Shown here: positions 56,433-64,000 of the stretch, in pieces | Numbering within the stretch: position 1 is the first letter of the stretch | Layout of the letters: the number at the start of each line of letters is the position of its first letter | Source: Vibrio rarus | GTDB lineage: Bacteria; Pseudomonadota; Gammaproteobacteria; Enterobacterales; Vibrionaceae | NCBI RefSeq assembly: GCF_024347075.1 | Contig: NZ_AP024900.1 | Coordinates: forward strand, 1,550,001 to 1,614,000 | Direction: 5' to 3' | Length of the DNA stretch: 64,000 nucleotides | Position numbers and translations under genes: made by a program | The notes under the pieces: model-generated | Seen by the model: the letters and a program-made list of their open reading frames with translations, nothing else | Databases searched by the model: none | Told to the model about the DNA's origin: nothing

Positions 56433-56621
56433 CTATGAATTATCACAACCACAGTTACAACACACACTAGGACGGTTCATCAAACCGCGCCATAACCAGA
56501 TAACGCCCCACAACCCACCGGTAAAGATGGTCATAATTAAATGAAGCCAATGCATTGGGTGTGTGGTTTCATGGGTTGTGCCTTCACCGCAAGCTGGACA
56601 AAATTTAGTTACTAGTGCCAC
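56433..56621 (-). CDS. Small membrane protein with CxxC and Cys-rich ends
   Basis: This 62-aa protein has an N-terminal CPAC (residues 8-11), one hydrophobic segment (about 26-43, HLIMTIFTGGLWGVIWLW) and CCNCGC at the C-terminus (54-59), so a zinc ribbon-like metal site could form from both cytoplasmic ends. Similar tiny proteins exist in proteobacteria without a known function. Confidence 0.6.
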   Translation of the reverse strand: MALVTKFCPACGEGTTHETTHPMHWLHLIMTIFTGGLWGVIWLWRGLMNRPSVCCNCGCDNS

Positions 56622-56833
56622 TATGACTCTCCAAAAACATAAACAATTAACAATAAGTACTTCTATATACTACATATACACCAAGTTGACGGTCTGCTTG
56701 TATATGCAACTAACGTTTGCTGCCATTTGTTTTTCGAATCCGTGATCAAAGTTACTAAACTTGAATTAAGCCTAATCTATTCCAACAATTTTCAGCATCA
56801 CCAATGCGCAATCCCATAAACACTGCATATTTA

Positions 56834-56997
56834 TTCCATTAATCGTACTAAATAACTGATCATTCTAGCTTGTTAAAATACTCGATAACTGCGTTAGAAT
56901 TTTTGATTGTAGAATAACTACTTATCGAAAAATTCTGCCTTGTTTTCGAGCATTTTTCCTGCGCTATTTCTGAACACTTACTTAGTGTGCTTGGTAT
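56834..56997 (+). repeat. Dispersed repeat, copy D (full length, about 164 bp)
   Basis: It is nearly identical to copy A over its length (ATCGTACTAAATAACTGATC... TTTTTCCTGCGCTATTTCTGAACACTTACTTAGTGTGC). The left tip is altered (TTCCATTAATCG). The right tip GGTATTA gives the TAA stop codon of the minus-strand DUF3861 gene. Confidence 0.85.
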
Positions 56998-57311
56998 TAA
57001 TGGTCTCCTTGCACGCTAGCCTTCATCTTGCTTTTCAAGTTTTGCATAAACACTTTAAAATGAGGCATAAAATCTAGAAATAATGGATGTTTTCTTTTTT
57101 GCATCATGACAGGTCCTAGCAATCGCAACGCCAACCCTAATCGAGTCGCTTCATCTGCTGGCAATTCACTGCCCTTTTTCAACACCTCGACTAAATGAAA
57201 CAGATCTTCCCTATCTTGAAATTCAATTTGTAATGTTTTGCTCTCCTTTTGAGAATCGAACTCCTCAACAGTAATACGGTAGTGATGACCTTTTTTAGTT
57301 ATCGGATTCAT
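56997..57311 (-). CDS. DUF3861 domain-containing protein
   Basis: This 104-aa soluble protein fits DUF3861: KKGHHYRITVEEF at the start, DLFHLVEVLKK in the middle and LALRLLGPVMMQKRKHPLFLDF towards the end. No function is known. Its TAA stop codon is formed by the end of repeat copy D, so the last residues may be altered compared with relatives. Confidence 0.82.
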   Translation of the reverse strand: MNPITKKGHHYRITVEEFDSQKESKTLQIEFQDREDLFHLVEVLKKGSELPADEATRLGLALRLLGPVMMQKRKHPLFLDFMPHFKVFMQNLKSKMKASVQGDH

Positions 57312-57592
57312 AGCTCACCTCTTAGAAACTCATAGAATAAAAATATCTATGCACAACGACACTCTATGCACTCAATATTTAGTTGATAAAGTCTACATTA
57401 GACTTGTTGGTTGTCTTTGTCAACCAATATTGTGCATGAAACATACAATCTGAGTCATTTACTCCCTTAATATTTAAGTGATGCACATTGAAGCATCACG
57501 ATGAATATGAACTAACATTACTCTTCATTCGATGGTCTGTGTTAAGGTGCTTCCTCACTTTATCTCTGTGACCAATCCAACTAGGAATTATT

Positions 57593-58069
57593 TTGACTAA
57601 TAACGATATTTTACGCCGCATTCGCTATACCTTTGATCTTAAAGACGCTGATATGATTGATATTTTTGCTGCAGCGGAACAAACAGTAACTCGTGCTCAA
57701 GTAAGCAACTGGCTGAAGAAAGAAGAGGATGAGGCATTTTGTAAAATCATCGACCAAGAATTGGCTGTATTTCTTAATGGCTTTATCAACACGAAACGAG
57801 GTAAACGTGAAGGGGCGCAACCTGAAGCGGAGTCACGTTTAACTAACAATATGATTTTTATGAAACTTCGTATTGCCCTAAATATGAAAGCAGAAGACAT
57901 TCTCGATACATTGCAAACCGCGGATTTTAGATTGAGTAAGCATGAGTTAAGCGCCTTTTTCCGCAAACCAGACAATAAACATTATCGCGAGTGTAAAGAC
58001 CAAATTCTGCGTAATTTTTTGATGGGTGTTCAACTGCAATTACGCCCTAATGATACGCACCAAGACTAA
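57593..58069 (+). CDS. YehS-like DUF1456 family protein
   Basis: This 158-aa protein has two tandem DUF1456 repeats: NNDILRRIRYTFDLKD (about 3-18) with VSNWLKKEEDEAF, and NNMIFMKLRIALNMKAED (about 85-102) with ELSAFFRKPDNKHYRECKDQILRNFL. Escherichia coli YehS is the reference; its role is unknown. TTG 57593 is the likely start, six bases after AGGA. The upstream region has GTGATGC/GCATCAC and TTGGTTG/CAACCAA small hairpins. Confidence 0.85.
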   Translation: MTNNDILRRIRYTFDLKDADMIDIFAAAEQTVTRAQVSNWLKKEEDEAFCKIIDQELAVFLNGFINTKRGKREGAQPEAESRLTNNMIFMKLRIALNMKAEDILDTLQTADFRLSKHELSAFFRKPDNKHYRECKDQILRNFLMGVQLQLRPNDTHQD

Positions 58070-58096
58070 ACTAAACTAAGAAAATGAGTCTAAGTC

Positions 58097-58139
58097 AGTA
58101 ACTGAGCACAGTTTACGCCGAGAAACATGCTCAGTTACT
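58097..58139 (+). terminator. Possible terminator hairpin after the DUF1456 gene
   Basis: AGTAACTGAGCA and TGCTCAGTTACT form a 12-bp perfect stem with a 19-base loop, but no T run follows. Confidence 0.42.
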
Positions 58140-58182
58140 CATATTAATACTCTCCCACTGTCATCGAAAATAAGATACCACT

Positions 58183-59409
58183 ATGCCGTATTCCAACCTT
58201 GCTCTGTGTCCTGAACTCAGCACCTTACTGTTGTCTCACTTCAAAGCACCTACAGAGGTTCAATCTCTTGCCATCCCTGCTATTTTACAACAGCTAGATG
58301 TGCTGACTATTGCCCAAACAGGCAGTGGTAAAACCTTGGCTTACGGACTCGCTCTCCTTGAAAAAACACGCCTCAATCCATGCTCTACTCAGGCGATTGT
58401 TCTGGTCCCTACCCGAGAGTTGGCCCAGCAAGTGAGCGAAGCCATACAGCCTTTTGCAAATGCGGTGGACGTCTCGGTGTTAGCTTTGTGTGGTGGTAGC
58501 GACAAACAAGTACAAAAACAGCAGCTATTATTAAGCCCTGAGATCTTGGTGGCCACCCCTGGGCGGTTATTGGATTTACTGATGGATCAGGCAATAGATC
58601 TTCATCATTTACACTGCCTGATCTTAGATGAAGCAGACCGATTATTAGATATGGGCTTTTGGCCTGACATTCAAAAGATCACCGCTTTATTACCAAAAAA
58701 ACACCAAACACTGATGTTCTCTGCCACTTTCTCCGCCGAACTCGAGGCCCAAGCATCCCAAATGCTTTACCAGCCAAAACGTATTCAAACCGCAGTCACC
58801 AATAGTGTCGTCGATGGCATTCAAGAAAACCTGTATCTGGTCAATAAAGGCAGTAAAGCAAATGTGCTTATAGCACAAATTAAACAACAGCAATGGTCTC
58901 AAGTGTTGGTGTTTATTAGCGCTAAAGATAATGCTGATGCTTTATGCAAAAAATTGACCAAAGCGGGAATTACTTGTGCAGCATTACATGGCAATAAGAC
59001 ACAGCAACAACGGCAACAAACATTAGAACAGTTCAAACAACATAATGTCACTGTGCTTATTGCAACCGATCTACTTGCGCGTGGTATTGATGTTCAGCAA
59101 CTGCCTGTGGTGATTAACTTTGACCTTCCTCACAGTGCTGAGGTGTATGTGCACCGTGTTGGTCGCACGGCAAGAGCCGGTCAGCAAGGCTTAGCCATTT
59201 CATTAGTGTGTCACGGTGAAATCGAATCCCTAAGTGCCATCCGACAGTTAACACAAAGAGAGTTACCCCTGTACGAATTAGAGGCCTTTCCTGTTACTGA
59301 CAAACCCTCTTCAGGTCAAAGTAAGCGCGCGCCACGAGACAAAAAAGCCAATCGTCGCACTCAAAATAAGAAAAGTGTGAAGCAGTTTAAGAGTAAGCGC
59401 TATCATTAA
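58183..59409 (+). CDS. DEAD-box ATP-dependent RNA helicase (RhlE-like)
   Basis: This 408-aa helicase has the full DEAD-box set: Q motif (about 20-27), Walker A AQTGSGKT (about 44-51), PTREL, TPGR, DEAD, SAT, and in the second domain ARGID and HRVGRTARAG. The C-terminal tail is short and basic (RAPRDKKANRRTQNKKSVKQFKSK), as in RhlE and related helicases of vibrios, and should contact RNA. It is a single-gene unit with its own terminator. Confidence 0.9.
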   Translation: MPYSNLALCPELSTLLLSHFKAPTEVQSLAIPAILQQLDVLTIAQTGSGKTLAYGLALLEKTRLNPCSTQAIVLVPTRELAQQVSEAIQPFANAVDVSVLALCGGSDKQVQKQQLLLSPEILVATPGRLLDLLMDQAIDLHHLHCLILDEADRLLDMGFWPDIQKITALLPKKHQTLMFSATFSAELEAQASQMLYQPKRIQTAVTNSVVDGIQENLYLVNKGSKANVLIAQIKQQQWSQVLVFISAKDNADALCKKLTKAGITCAALHGNKTQQQRQQTLEQFKQHNVTVLIATDLLARGIDVQQLPVVINFDLPHSAEVYVHRVGRTARAGQQGLAISLVCHGEIESLSAIRQLTQRELPLYELEAFPVTDKPSSGQSKRAPRDKKANRRTQNKKSVKQFKSKRYH

Positions 59410-59411
59410 AT

Positions 59412-59447
59412 AAAAAAACACCAAGCTAAAGCGCTTGGTGTTTTTGT
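59412..59447. terminator. Terminator between the RNA helicase and formate dehydrogenase genes
   Basis: AAACACCAAGC pairs with GCTTGGTGTTT around a short loop, followed by TTTTG on the plus strand and by T on the minus strand. Confidence 0.88.
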
Positions 59448-59510
59448 TTTCACTTTATAACATTGCCATATTAGGCGAATCCGTGACTTCCTACGAAAAA
59501 TACAATGAGA

Positions 59511-59939
59511 TTAGCCCCGCGAGAATTGGTGCAAAGATTTCTCCTGCAGCACTGGCTTGTTTTCTTGTAACAAACGCATGCCTCGGGTCATTCGAATAAA
59601 CCAAAATATAATCGCAATCGCTGAAATCACCCCACCGATAACAGGAATAAAGTGTGCCACTTCCTCTAACAGATTATTGCGGATCCAATAATCGTTAATG
59701 CCAATTAAGACACCATTTGAGGTCGCTATTGTCACAATCAGCACCACAAAGAAGCTCAAAAACAAAAAGAAATTTCTGATCAAGCTGTAATAATGCGAAA
59801 TGATAACGTCACTATCTTCGTCTTTATCTAAACGGTATCCTGCATAAATAATGGCAATAACGCCAGAAAGCAAACAAGTAAACGGCGTTAAGAAGCTGCC
59901 AATATAAGCAAACCAAATACCTCGGTGATGTTTAGTCAT
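59511..59939 (-). CDS. Small membrane protein encoded behind formate dehydrogenase
   Basis: This 142-aa protein has four helices (about 9-30, 52-72, 88-120 as two). It recalls the DUF4870-like membrane proteins. Its start overlaps the end of the cytochrome b subunit gene by eight bases, so it is the last cistron of the formate dehydrogenase operon. A role in the complex or its assembly is possible but unsupported. Confidence 0.62.
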   Translation of the reverse strand: MTKHHRGIWFAYIGSFLTPFTCLLSGVIAIIYAGYRLDKDEDSDVIISHYYSLIRNFFLFLSFFVVLIVTIATSNGVLIGINDYWIRNNLLEEVAHFIPVIGGVISAIAIIFWFIRMTRGMRLLQENKPVLQEKSLHQFSRG

Positions 59940-60966
59940 GACTCACCTCATCCTTGTTACTGTTCTTTTTCATTGGCGTATCTTCCAGTTGATCTTTCAC
60001 TTCTTCGTACCACAGATCGTGATGCTCCTTGGCCCAAGTCTCATCAACCTTACCGGTGACCATACCTTCCAATGCCCCTTCCATGCCGACTAAGCCGATA
60101 TATATATGGAACACAAAACCACAGATTAAGATCAACGCAGAAATCATGTGTACTAAGTTGGCAATTTCCATATCACGACGAGTCTGATCAAAAATTGGGA
60201 AATCTAAAATAACCCCACTGGTCGCCACAACCACACCAAATACAATCAATAACCAATAAATGGCCTTTTCCCCACCATTGGAAAATCCTGCCGATGGATG
60301 AGACCCTTTGTGCTTACCAACCATGCCACCCATTTTCATAAACCACTGTACATCCGTTTTGGTAAAAATGGATTTACGCCACCATTTCACAAAAATGAAA
60401 ATCAGTAGGATATAGAAAATCGGGCCTATGTAGTTATGGTACTGTTTTGCCGTGTAGATGACTAAACCCCATAACTCCGATGGAATATAAGGCTTCAAGA
60501 AGTGCTTACCGTACACTAACATTAGGCCGCTAAATGCTAAGGTTAAAAAAGTAAACGCCATCGTCCAATGAAGAGCTCTATCCATTCGACTCCAACGATT
60601 AAGCTTTCGACCTGTACGAGGTTTACTTAGCATTAATGGGCCCACTAAGAAGTAGGCAAGTACCACCATCATGATGCTACCAAAGATGGCCACCGCAGCG
60701 GCCGGTGACATCCATTTTTCTTTTAAAATGAACCAGGTTTGTCCAGGTACACTAATTAACACTCCGTGCTCAGCAGATGCTGAGGTAGTCGTACCCTCAA
60801 CACCGCCCTTCACATCTCGCCAATAGTCTGCCCCAGCCAATTGAACCATTTCTTTTTGCGCTGTGTTATCGGCTTTTTGTTCAGCGTAACTAGGTGTACT
60901 CACCACCATAAGTACACTAGCCAATACCATTAACAGCAACAAGGTCCACTGTTTCGCTAACTGCAT
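59932..60966 (-). CDS. Formate dehydrogenase gamma subunit (cytochrome b)
   Basis: This 344-aa protein belongs to the cytochrome b561/FdnI-type family. An N-terminal signal peptide (to about residue 28, TPSYAEQK) is followed by a periplasmic stretch and four or five helices, with haem-ligand histidines in MDRALHWTMAF, AKQYHNYIGP and HMISALILICGFVFHIYIG. It accepts electrons from the beta subunit and passes them to quinone. It follows the beta gene by 17 bases. Confidence 0.88.
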   Translation of the reverse strand: MQLAKQWTLLLLMVLASVLMVVSTPSYAEQKADNTAQKEMVQLAGADYWRDVKGGVEGTTTSASAEHGVLISVPGQTWFILKEKWMSPAAAVAIFGSIMMVVLAYFLVGPLMLSKPRTGRKLNRWSRMDRALHWTMAFTFLTLAFSGLMLVYGKHFLKPYIPSELWGLVIYTAKQYHNYIGPIFYILLIFIFVKWWRKSIFTKTDVQWFMKMGGMVGKHKGSHPSAGFSNGGEKAIYWLLIVFGVVVATSGVILDFPIFDQTRRDMEIANLVHMISALILICGFVFHIYIGLVGMEGALEGMVTGKVDETWAKEHHDLWYEEVKDQLEDTPMKKNSNKDEVSHD

Positions 60967-60983
60967 TCGATTGCTCCCCTTAG

Positions 60984-61592
60984 TTAGCTTTTCGTCGCAT
61001 CAAATGCCAAGTCTTCGCCATCGCTCCAACCTGCACCTTTGGCACCACGTTCAACAACACGTTGACGGAAAATGTCAGAAACGATTTCCGCATCACCGGC
61101 CAACAGCGCTTTAGTGGAACAAAGCTCAGCGCACATAGGTAACTTGCCTTCAGCAATACGGTTTGAACCGTATTTAGCACGTTCTTCTGCAGAGCCGGTT
61201 TCTGTCTCTAGGCCACCAGCACAGAAGGTACACTTGTCCATCTTGCCTCTCTCACCAAAGGCCGAGGTGTGTGGAAATTGTGGCGCGCCAAACGGACAAG
61301 CAAATAAGCAATATCCGCAACCGATACATAGGTCTTTGTTATGTAGCACAATGCCTTCTTTGGTGTACTCAAAGCAATCTGCTGGACATACGGCTTTACA
61401 AGGTGCATCTGTACAGTGCATACAAGCCACAGAGATAGAGCTTTCCCCCGGCTCTCCGTCGTTTAGTGTCACCACGCGGCGACGTTGGATGCCCCACTCA
61501 AGAGCATCATCATTTTCGTTTTTACATGCAGTGACACAGCCGTTACATTCGATACAACGCTTGGTATCACATAGAAATTTCATTCTAGCCAT
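60984..61592 (-). CDS. Formate dehydrogenase beta subunit (4Fe-4S protein)
   Basis: This 202-aa electron-transfer protein has four 4Fe-4S cluster motifs: CIECNGCVTAC (about 17-27), CMHCTDAPCKAVCPADC (about 58-74), CIGCGYCLFACPFG (about 90-103) and CTFCAGG followed by PMCAELC (about 122-160). It links the molybdenum active site to the cytochrome b subunit. There is no membrane anchor. It lies 12 bases behind the alpha gene. Confidence 0.92.
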   Translation of the reverse strand: MARMKFLCDTKRCIECNGCVTACKNENDDALEWGIQRRRVVTLNDGEPGESSISVACMHCTDAPCKAVCPADCFEYTKEGIVLHNKDLCIGCGYCLFACPFGAPQFPHTSAFGERGKMDKCTFCAGGLETETGSAEERAKYGSNRIAEGKLPMCAELCSTKALLAGDAEIVSDIFRQRVVERGAKGAGWSDGEDLAFDATKS

Positions 61593-61604
61593 AATTTATT
61601 TTCC

Positions 61605-64000
61605 TTACGCTTTTCGAATATTACACAGAGTGACTTTAGTTTCTTGCATCTGCGTTACCGGGTCATAACCATAGGTGGTTGCGGTGTTGGCCGCTTCACC
61701 AATAACATAAGGAACGGTTCCTTCAGGATAACGTTCGGTGAGATCTTCCCCTTGGAACTTGCCACCAAAGTGGAAAGGCATAAATGCAAGACCGGCACCC
61801 ACACGTCGTGTCACCATCGCCTTAACATGCACGCGGCCTTTTTCAGCGCCTTCAACCCAAACCATGTCACCATCACTGATGCCAAGGTCATTAGCGTCTT
61901 TCGGGTTGATTTCAACAAACATTTCTCGCTGAAGCTCAGCCAACCATGGGCTAGAGCGGGTTTCTTCCCCCCCGCCTTCATATTCAACCAATCGGCCAGT
62001 TGTCAGAACAATGGGGTATTCTTTGGATTTATCCACATCCTGAATGCTCTTATACAAAGTTGGCAGGCGATAGATAGATTCACTGTCATCCCATGTAGGG
62101 TAATCTTTCACCAAGTCACGTCGTGGTGTATACAGTGGCTCTCTGTGTAACGGTACGCGATCTGGGAAGGTCCAAACCACTGCACGCGCTTTAGCGTTAC
62201 CGTAAGGAATACAACCGTGTTTAATGGCAACACGCTGGATACCACCAGATAAGTCTGTTTTCCAGTTTTTGCCTTCTGCAGCCGCTTTTTCTTCTGCGGT
62301 CAAATCATCCCACCAGCCTAAGCTTTTTAATAGCTTGTCGCTAAATTCAGGGAAGCCATCTTGGATTTCACAGCCTTTAGAATAACTGTCTTCTGCCAGA
62401 AGGTTTTCTCCTTCAAACTCAACCCCAAAGCGAGCACGGAAGTTGCCTCCCCCTTCAGCCACAGACTTAGAAGTATCATATAAAATATGGCTACCTGGGT
62501 GACCCATTTCAGGGGTTCCCCAACATGGCCAAGGCAGTCCGTAGGTTTCACCGTTTACCGGTCCGCCTTCGGCTTCCAATGTGGTTTTATGGAAGGTGTG
62601 CCAGTTCTGTTGATGGTTTTTCAATCGCTCAGGGCTTTGTCCGGTATAACCGATTGTCCACATGCCCTTGTTAAATTCGCGAGTGATATCTTCAATCACT
62701 GGTTGGTTATTTTTCACTGCTACGTTTTTAAATAATTGATCGGCAAAGCCCAGCTTTTTGGTTAGCAGGTACATGATTTCATGATCAGGTTTTGATTCAA
62801 ACAAAGGCTCAACCACTTGATCGCGCCACTGCAAGGAACGGTTAGATGCCGTTACTGAACCGTGTGTTTCAAATTGGGTTGTCGCAGGGAGTAAATACAC
62901 ACCATCAGTACGATCATTCATCACACCTGCCACTGTTGGGTATGGGTCAACAATGACCATCATATCGAGCTTTTGCATCGCTTTGCGCATCTCGGTACCA
63001 CGGGTTTGAGAGTTCACCGCGTGTCCCCAATAGAACATGGCTCGGATGTTATCGTTTTGTTCAATATTGTCTTTATTTTCTAGCACACCATCGATCCAAC
63101 GAGATACAGGGATCCCCATGTTGTTCATCGGCAGTTTGCCTCGGTATTTTGTTTGGTCGAAACGGCTTTCAATCCAGCTATAGTCGACATCCCACACTTT
63201 AGCCCAGTGTTTCCATGCCCCTGGTGCTAGCCCGTAATAACCCGGTAAGGTATGAGATAACACACCTAAATCTGTAGCGCCTTGCACATTATCGTGGCCA
63301 CGAAAAATATTGGCACCGCCACCAGATTTACCCATATTTCCTAGTGCAAGCTCCAATACACAATAGGCGCGCGTGTTGTTGTTACCTGTGGTGTGCTGGG
63401 TTCCTCCCATACACCAAACGATACAACCGGGGCGATTGTCAGATAACATCTTGGCCGTTTTGTACATTTCTTCTTTTGAGGCACCCGTTACACGTTCAAC
63501 ATTGTCAGGGGTCCACTTCGCCACTTCTGTTCTGATTTCATCCATACCAAATACACGTTGGCGAATAAACTCTTGGTCTTCCCATTTGTTTTCAAAAATG
63601 TGCCATAACAAACCCCACACAAATGCCACATCCGTACCGGGACGCAACGCAATGTAGTGATCAGATTTAGCTGCTGTGCGAGTACGTCTTGGGTCAGCCA
63701 CCACAATCTTACAGCTGTTCTTTTCTTTGGCGATCAGGATATGTTGCATGGCCACCGGATGAGCTTCAGCTGGGTTTGAACCAATAAACAGCATCGACTT
63801 ACAGTTATGCATGTCATTAAATGAGTTAGTCATCGCCCCATAACCCCAAGTATTGGCAACACCAGATACTGTGGTTGAGTGACAAATACGGGCTTGATGA
63901 TCGACGTTATTAGTGCCCCAAAGGGAGGCCATTTTTCTGAATGTATAAGCTTGTTCGTTATTGTGCTTCGCACTGCCTAACCAATAAACGGAGTCTGGAC
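61605..64000 (-). CDS. fdhA: Formate dehydrogenase alpha (catalytic) subunit, 5' end outside window
   Basis: This is the molybdopterin oxidoreductase that oxidises formate to CO2. The frame stays open to the right edge (codons from 63998; residues PDSVYWLGSAKHNNEQAY precede the first internal ATG), so 797 residues are visible and the signal and first Fe-S motif are off the window. The active-site residue is a cysteine, encoded at 63882-63884 in QARICHS, where selenocysteine stands in FdnG/FdhF (ARVUHG). Downstream motifs GYGAMTNS, ADPRRTRTA and GGGANIFRGHDNVQGATDLG match the family. Operon order is alpha, beta, gamma and a small membrane protein. Confidence 0.93.
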   Translation of the reverse strand, partial: PDSVYWLGSAKHNNEQAYTFRKMASLWGTNNVDHQARICHSTTVSGVANTWGYGAMTNSFNDMHNCKSMLFIGSNPAEAHPVAMQHILIAKEKNSCKIVVADPRRTRTAAKSDHYIALRPGTDVAFVWGLLWHIFENKWEDQEFIRQRVFGMDEIRTEVAKWTPDNVERVTGASKEEMYKTAKMLSDNRPGCIVWCMGGTQHTTGNNNTRAYCVLELALGNMGKSGGGANIFRGHDNVQGATDLGVLSHTLPGYYGLAPGAWKHWAKVWDVDYSWIESRFDQTKYRGKLPMNNMGIPVSRWIDGVLENKDNIEQNDNIRAMFYWGHAVNSQTRGTEMRKAMQKLDMMVIVDPYPTVAGVMNDRTDGVYLLPATTQFETHGSVTASNRSLQWRDQVVEPLFESKPDHEIMYLLTKKLGFADQLFKNVAVKNNQPVIEDITREFNKGMWTIGYTGQSPERLKNHQQNWHTFHKTTLEAEGGPVNGETYGLPWPCWGTPEMGHPGSHILYDTSKSVAEGGGNFRARFGVEFEGENLLAEDSYSKGCEIQDGFPEFSDKLLKSLGWWDDLTAEEKAAAEGKNWKTDLSGGIQRVAIKHGCIPYGNAKARAVVWTFPDRVPLHREPLYTPRRDLVKDYPTWDDSESIYRLPTLYKSIQDVDKSKEYPIVLTTGRLVEYEGGGEETRSSPWLAELQREMFVEINPKDANDLGISDGDMVWVEGAEKGRVHVKAMVTRRVGAGLAFMPFHFGGKFQGEDLTERYPEGTVPYVIGEAANTATTYGYDPVTQMQETKVTLCNIRKA

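Noticed and set aside
61072..61668. Plus-strand ORF of 198 aa across the formate dehydrogenase beta gene
   Set aside because: It is the antisense shadow of a clearly conserved Fe-S protein and has no family features of its own.
1..64000. CRISPR arrays, tRNA or rRNA genes, prophage or integron structures
   Set aside because: No regular spacer-repeat array, cloverleaf sequence, rRNA segment, phage gene cluster or attC-like row was found on reading both strands.

Overview
The window looks like a chromosome segment of a gammaproteobacterium of the family Vibrionaceae, most likely Vibrio or a close relative. The reasons are the gene content (CydC, YgiQ-type radical SAM protein, SstT, PepT, CpdB, PhnCDEE, a VcINDY-type DASS symporter, VF530, DUF4250, DUF3861 and YehS/DUF1456 proteins), the moderate-to-low GC content and the short intergenic regions. 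I cannot name the species. No rRNA, tRNA, CRISPR array or prophage was seen. The only complete insertion sequence is an IS30-family element at 41548-42636.

Layout. 1-5 kb: the 3' part of cydC, a zinc-type alcohol dehydrogenase/quinone oxidoreductase with a divergent LysR regulator, and serC. 5-9 kb: a YdgA-like DUF945 protein and a two-gene signalling unit, namely a kinase with a degenerate receiver and a cyclic-nucleotide-binding domain, followed by a stand-alone response regulator. 9-17 kb: small outer-membrane and membrane proteins, a POTRA-less Omp85-type barrel, the YgiQ-family protein and a large RND/MMPL exporter. 17-25 kb: a lipase, the uptake systems SstT (serine/threonine) and a POT peptide permease, a PLP-dependent deaminase-like enzyme and periplasmic CpdB. 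24.7-28.9 kb: a minus-strand operon that looks zinc-related, made of an ABC importer, DUF1007 and a NicO-type transporter, preceded by an unannotated 45-codon membrane ORF translationally coupled to the ATPase gene. 29-35 kb: pepT, a small hypothetical gene, and a compact methyltransferase, PLD-helicase, arfB run that may be accessory. 35-41 kb: membrane proteins, trhA with a clear FabR-type operator, and the phnDCEE phosphonate uptake operon. 41-52 kb: the IS30 element, an OGFr-domain protein, ptsG, a DASS symporter, a second Omp85-type barrel, an unknown membrane-protein pair, a DMT exporter and an NRAMP-like transporter. 53-64 kb: a U32 peptidase-family protein, an AEC transporter, small DUF proteins, an RNA helicase and a formate dehydrogenase operon whose catalytic subunit runs off the right edge.

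An element of about 160 bp with imperfect terminal inverted repeats occurs four times (3616-3777, 9716-9814 as a shortened inverted copy, 53003-53162, 56834-56997), always directly behind the 3' end of a gene. Two copies supply the stop codon of the adjoining minus-strand gene. This family, the zinc-operon leader ORF, the FabR palindrome in front of trhA, the degenerate-receiver kinase and the PLD-helicase run are the observations most worth following up. Transport dominates the region: about a dozen distinct transport systems for sugars, C4-dicarboxylate-type anions, peptides, amino acids, phosphonates and metals.
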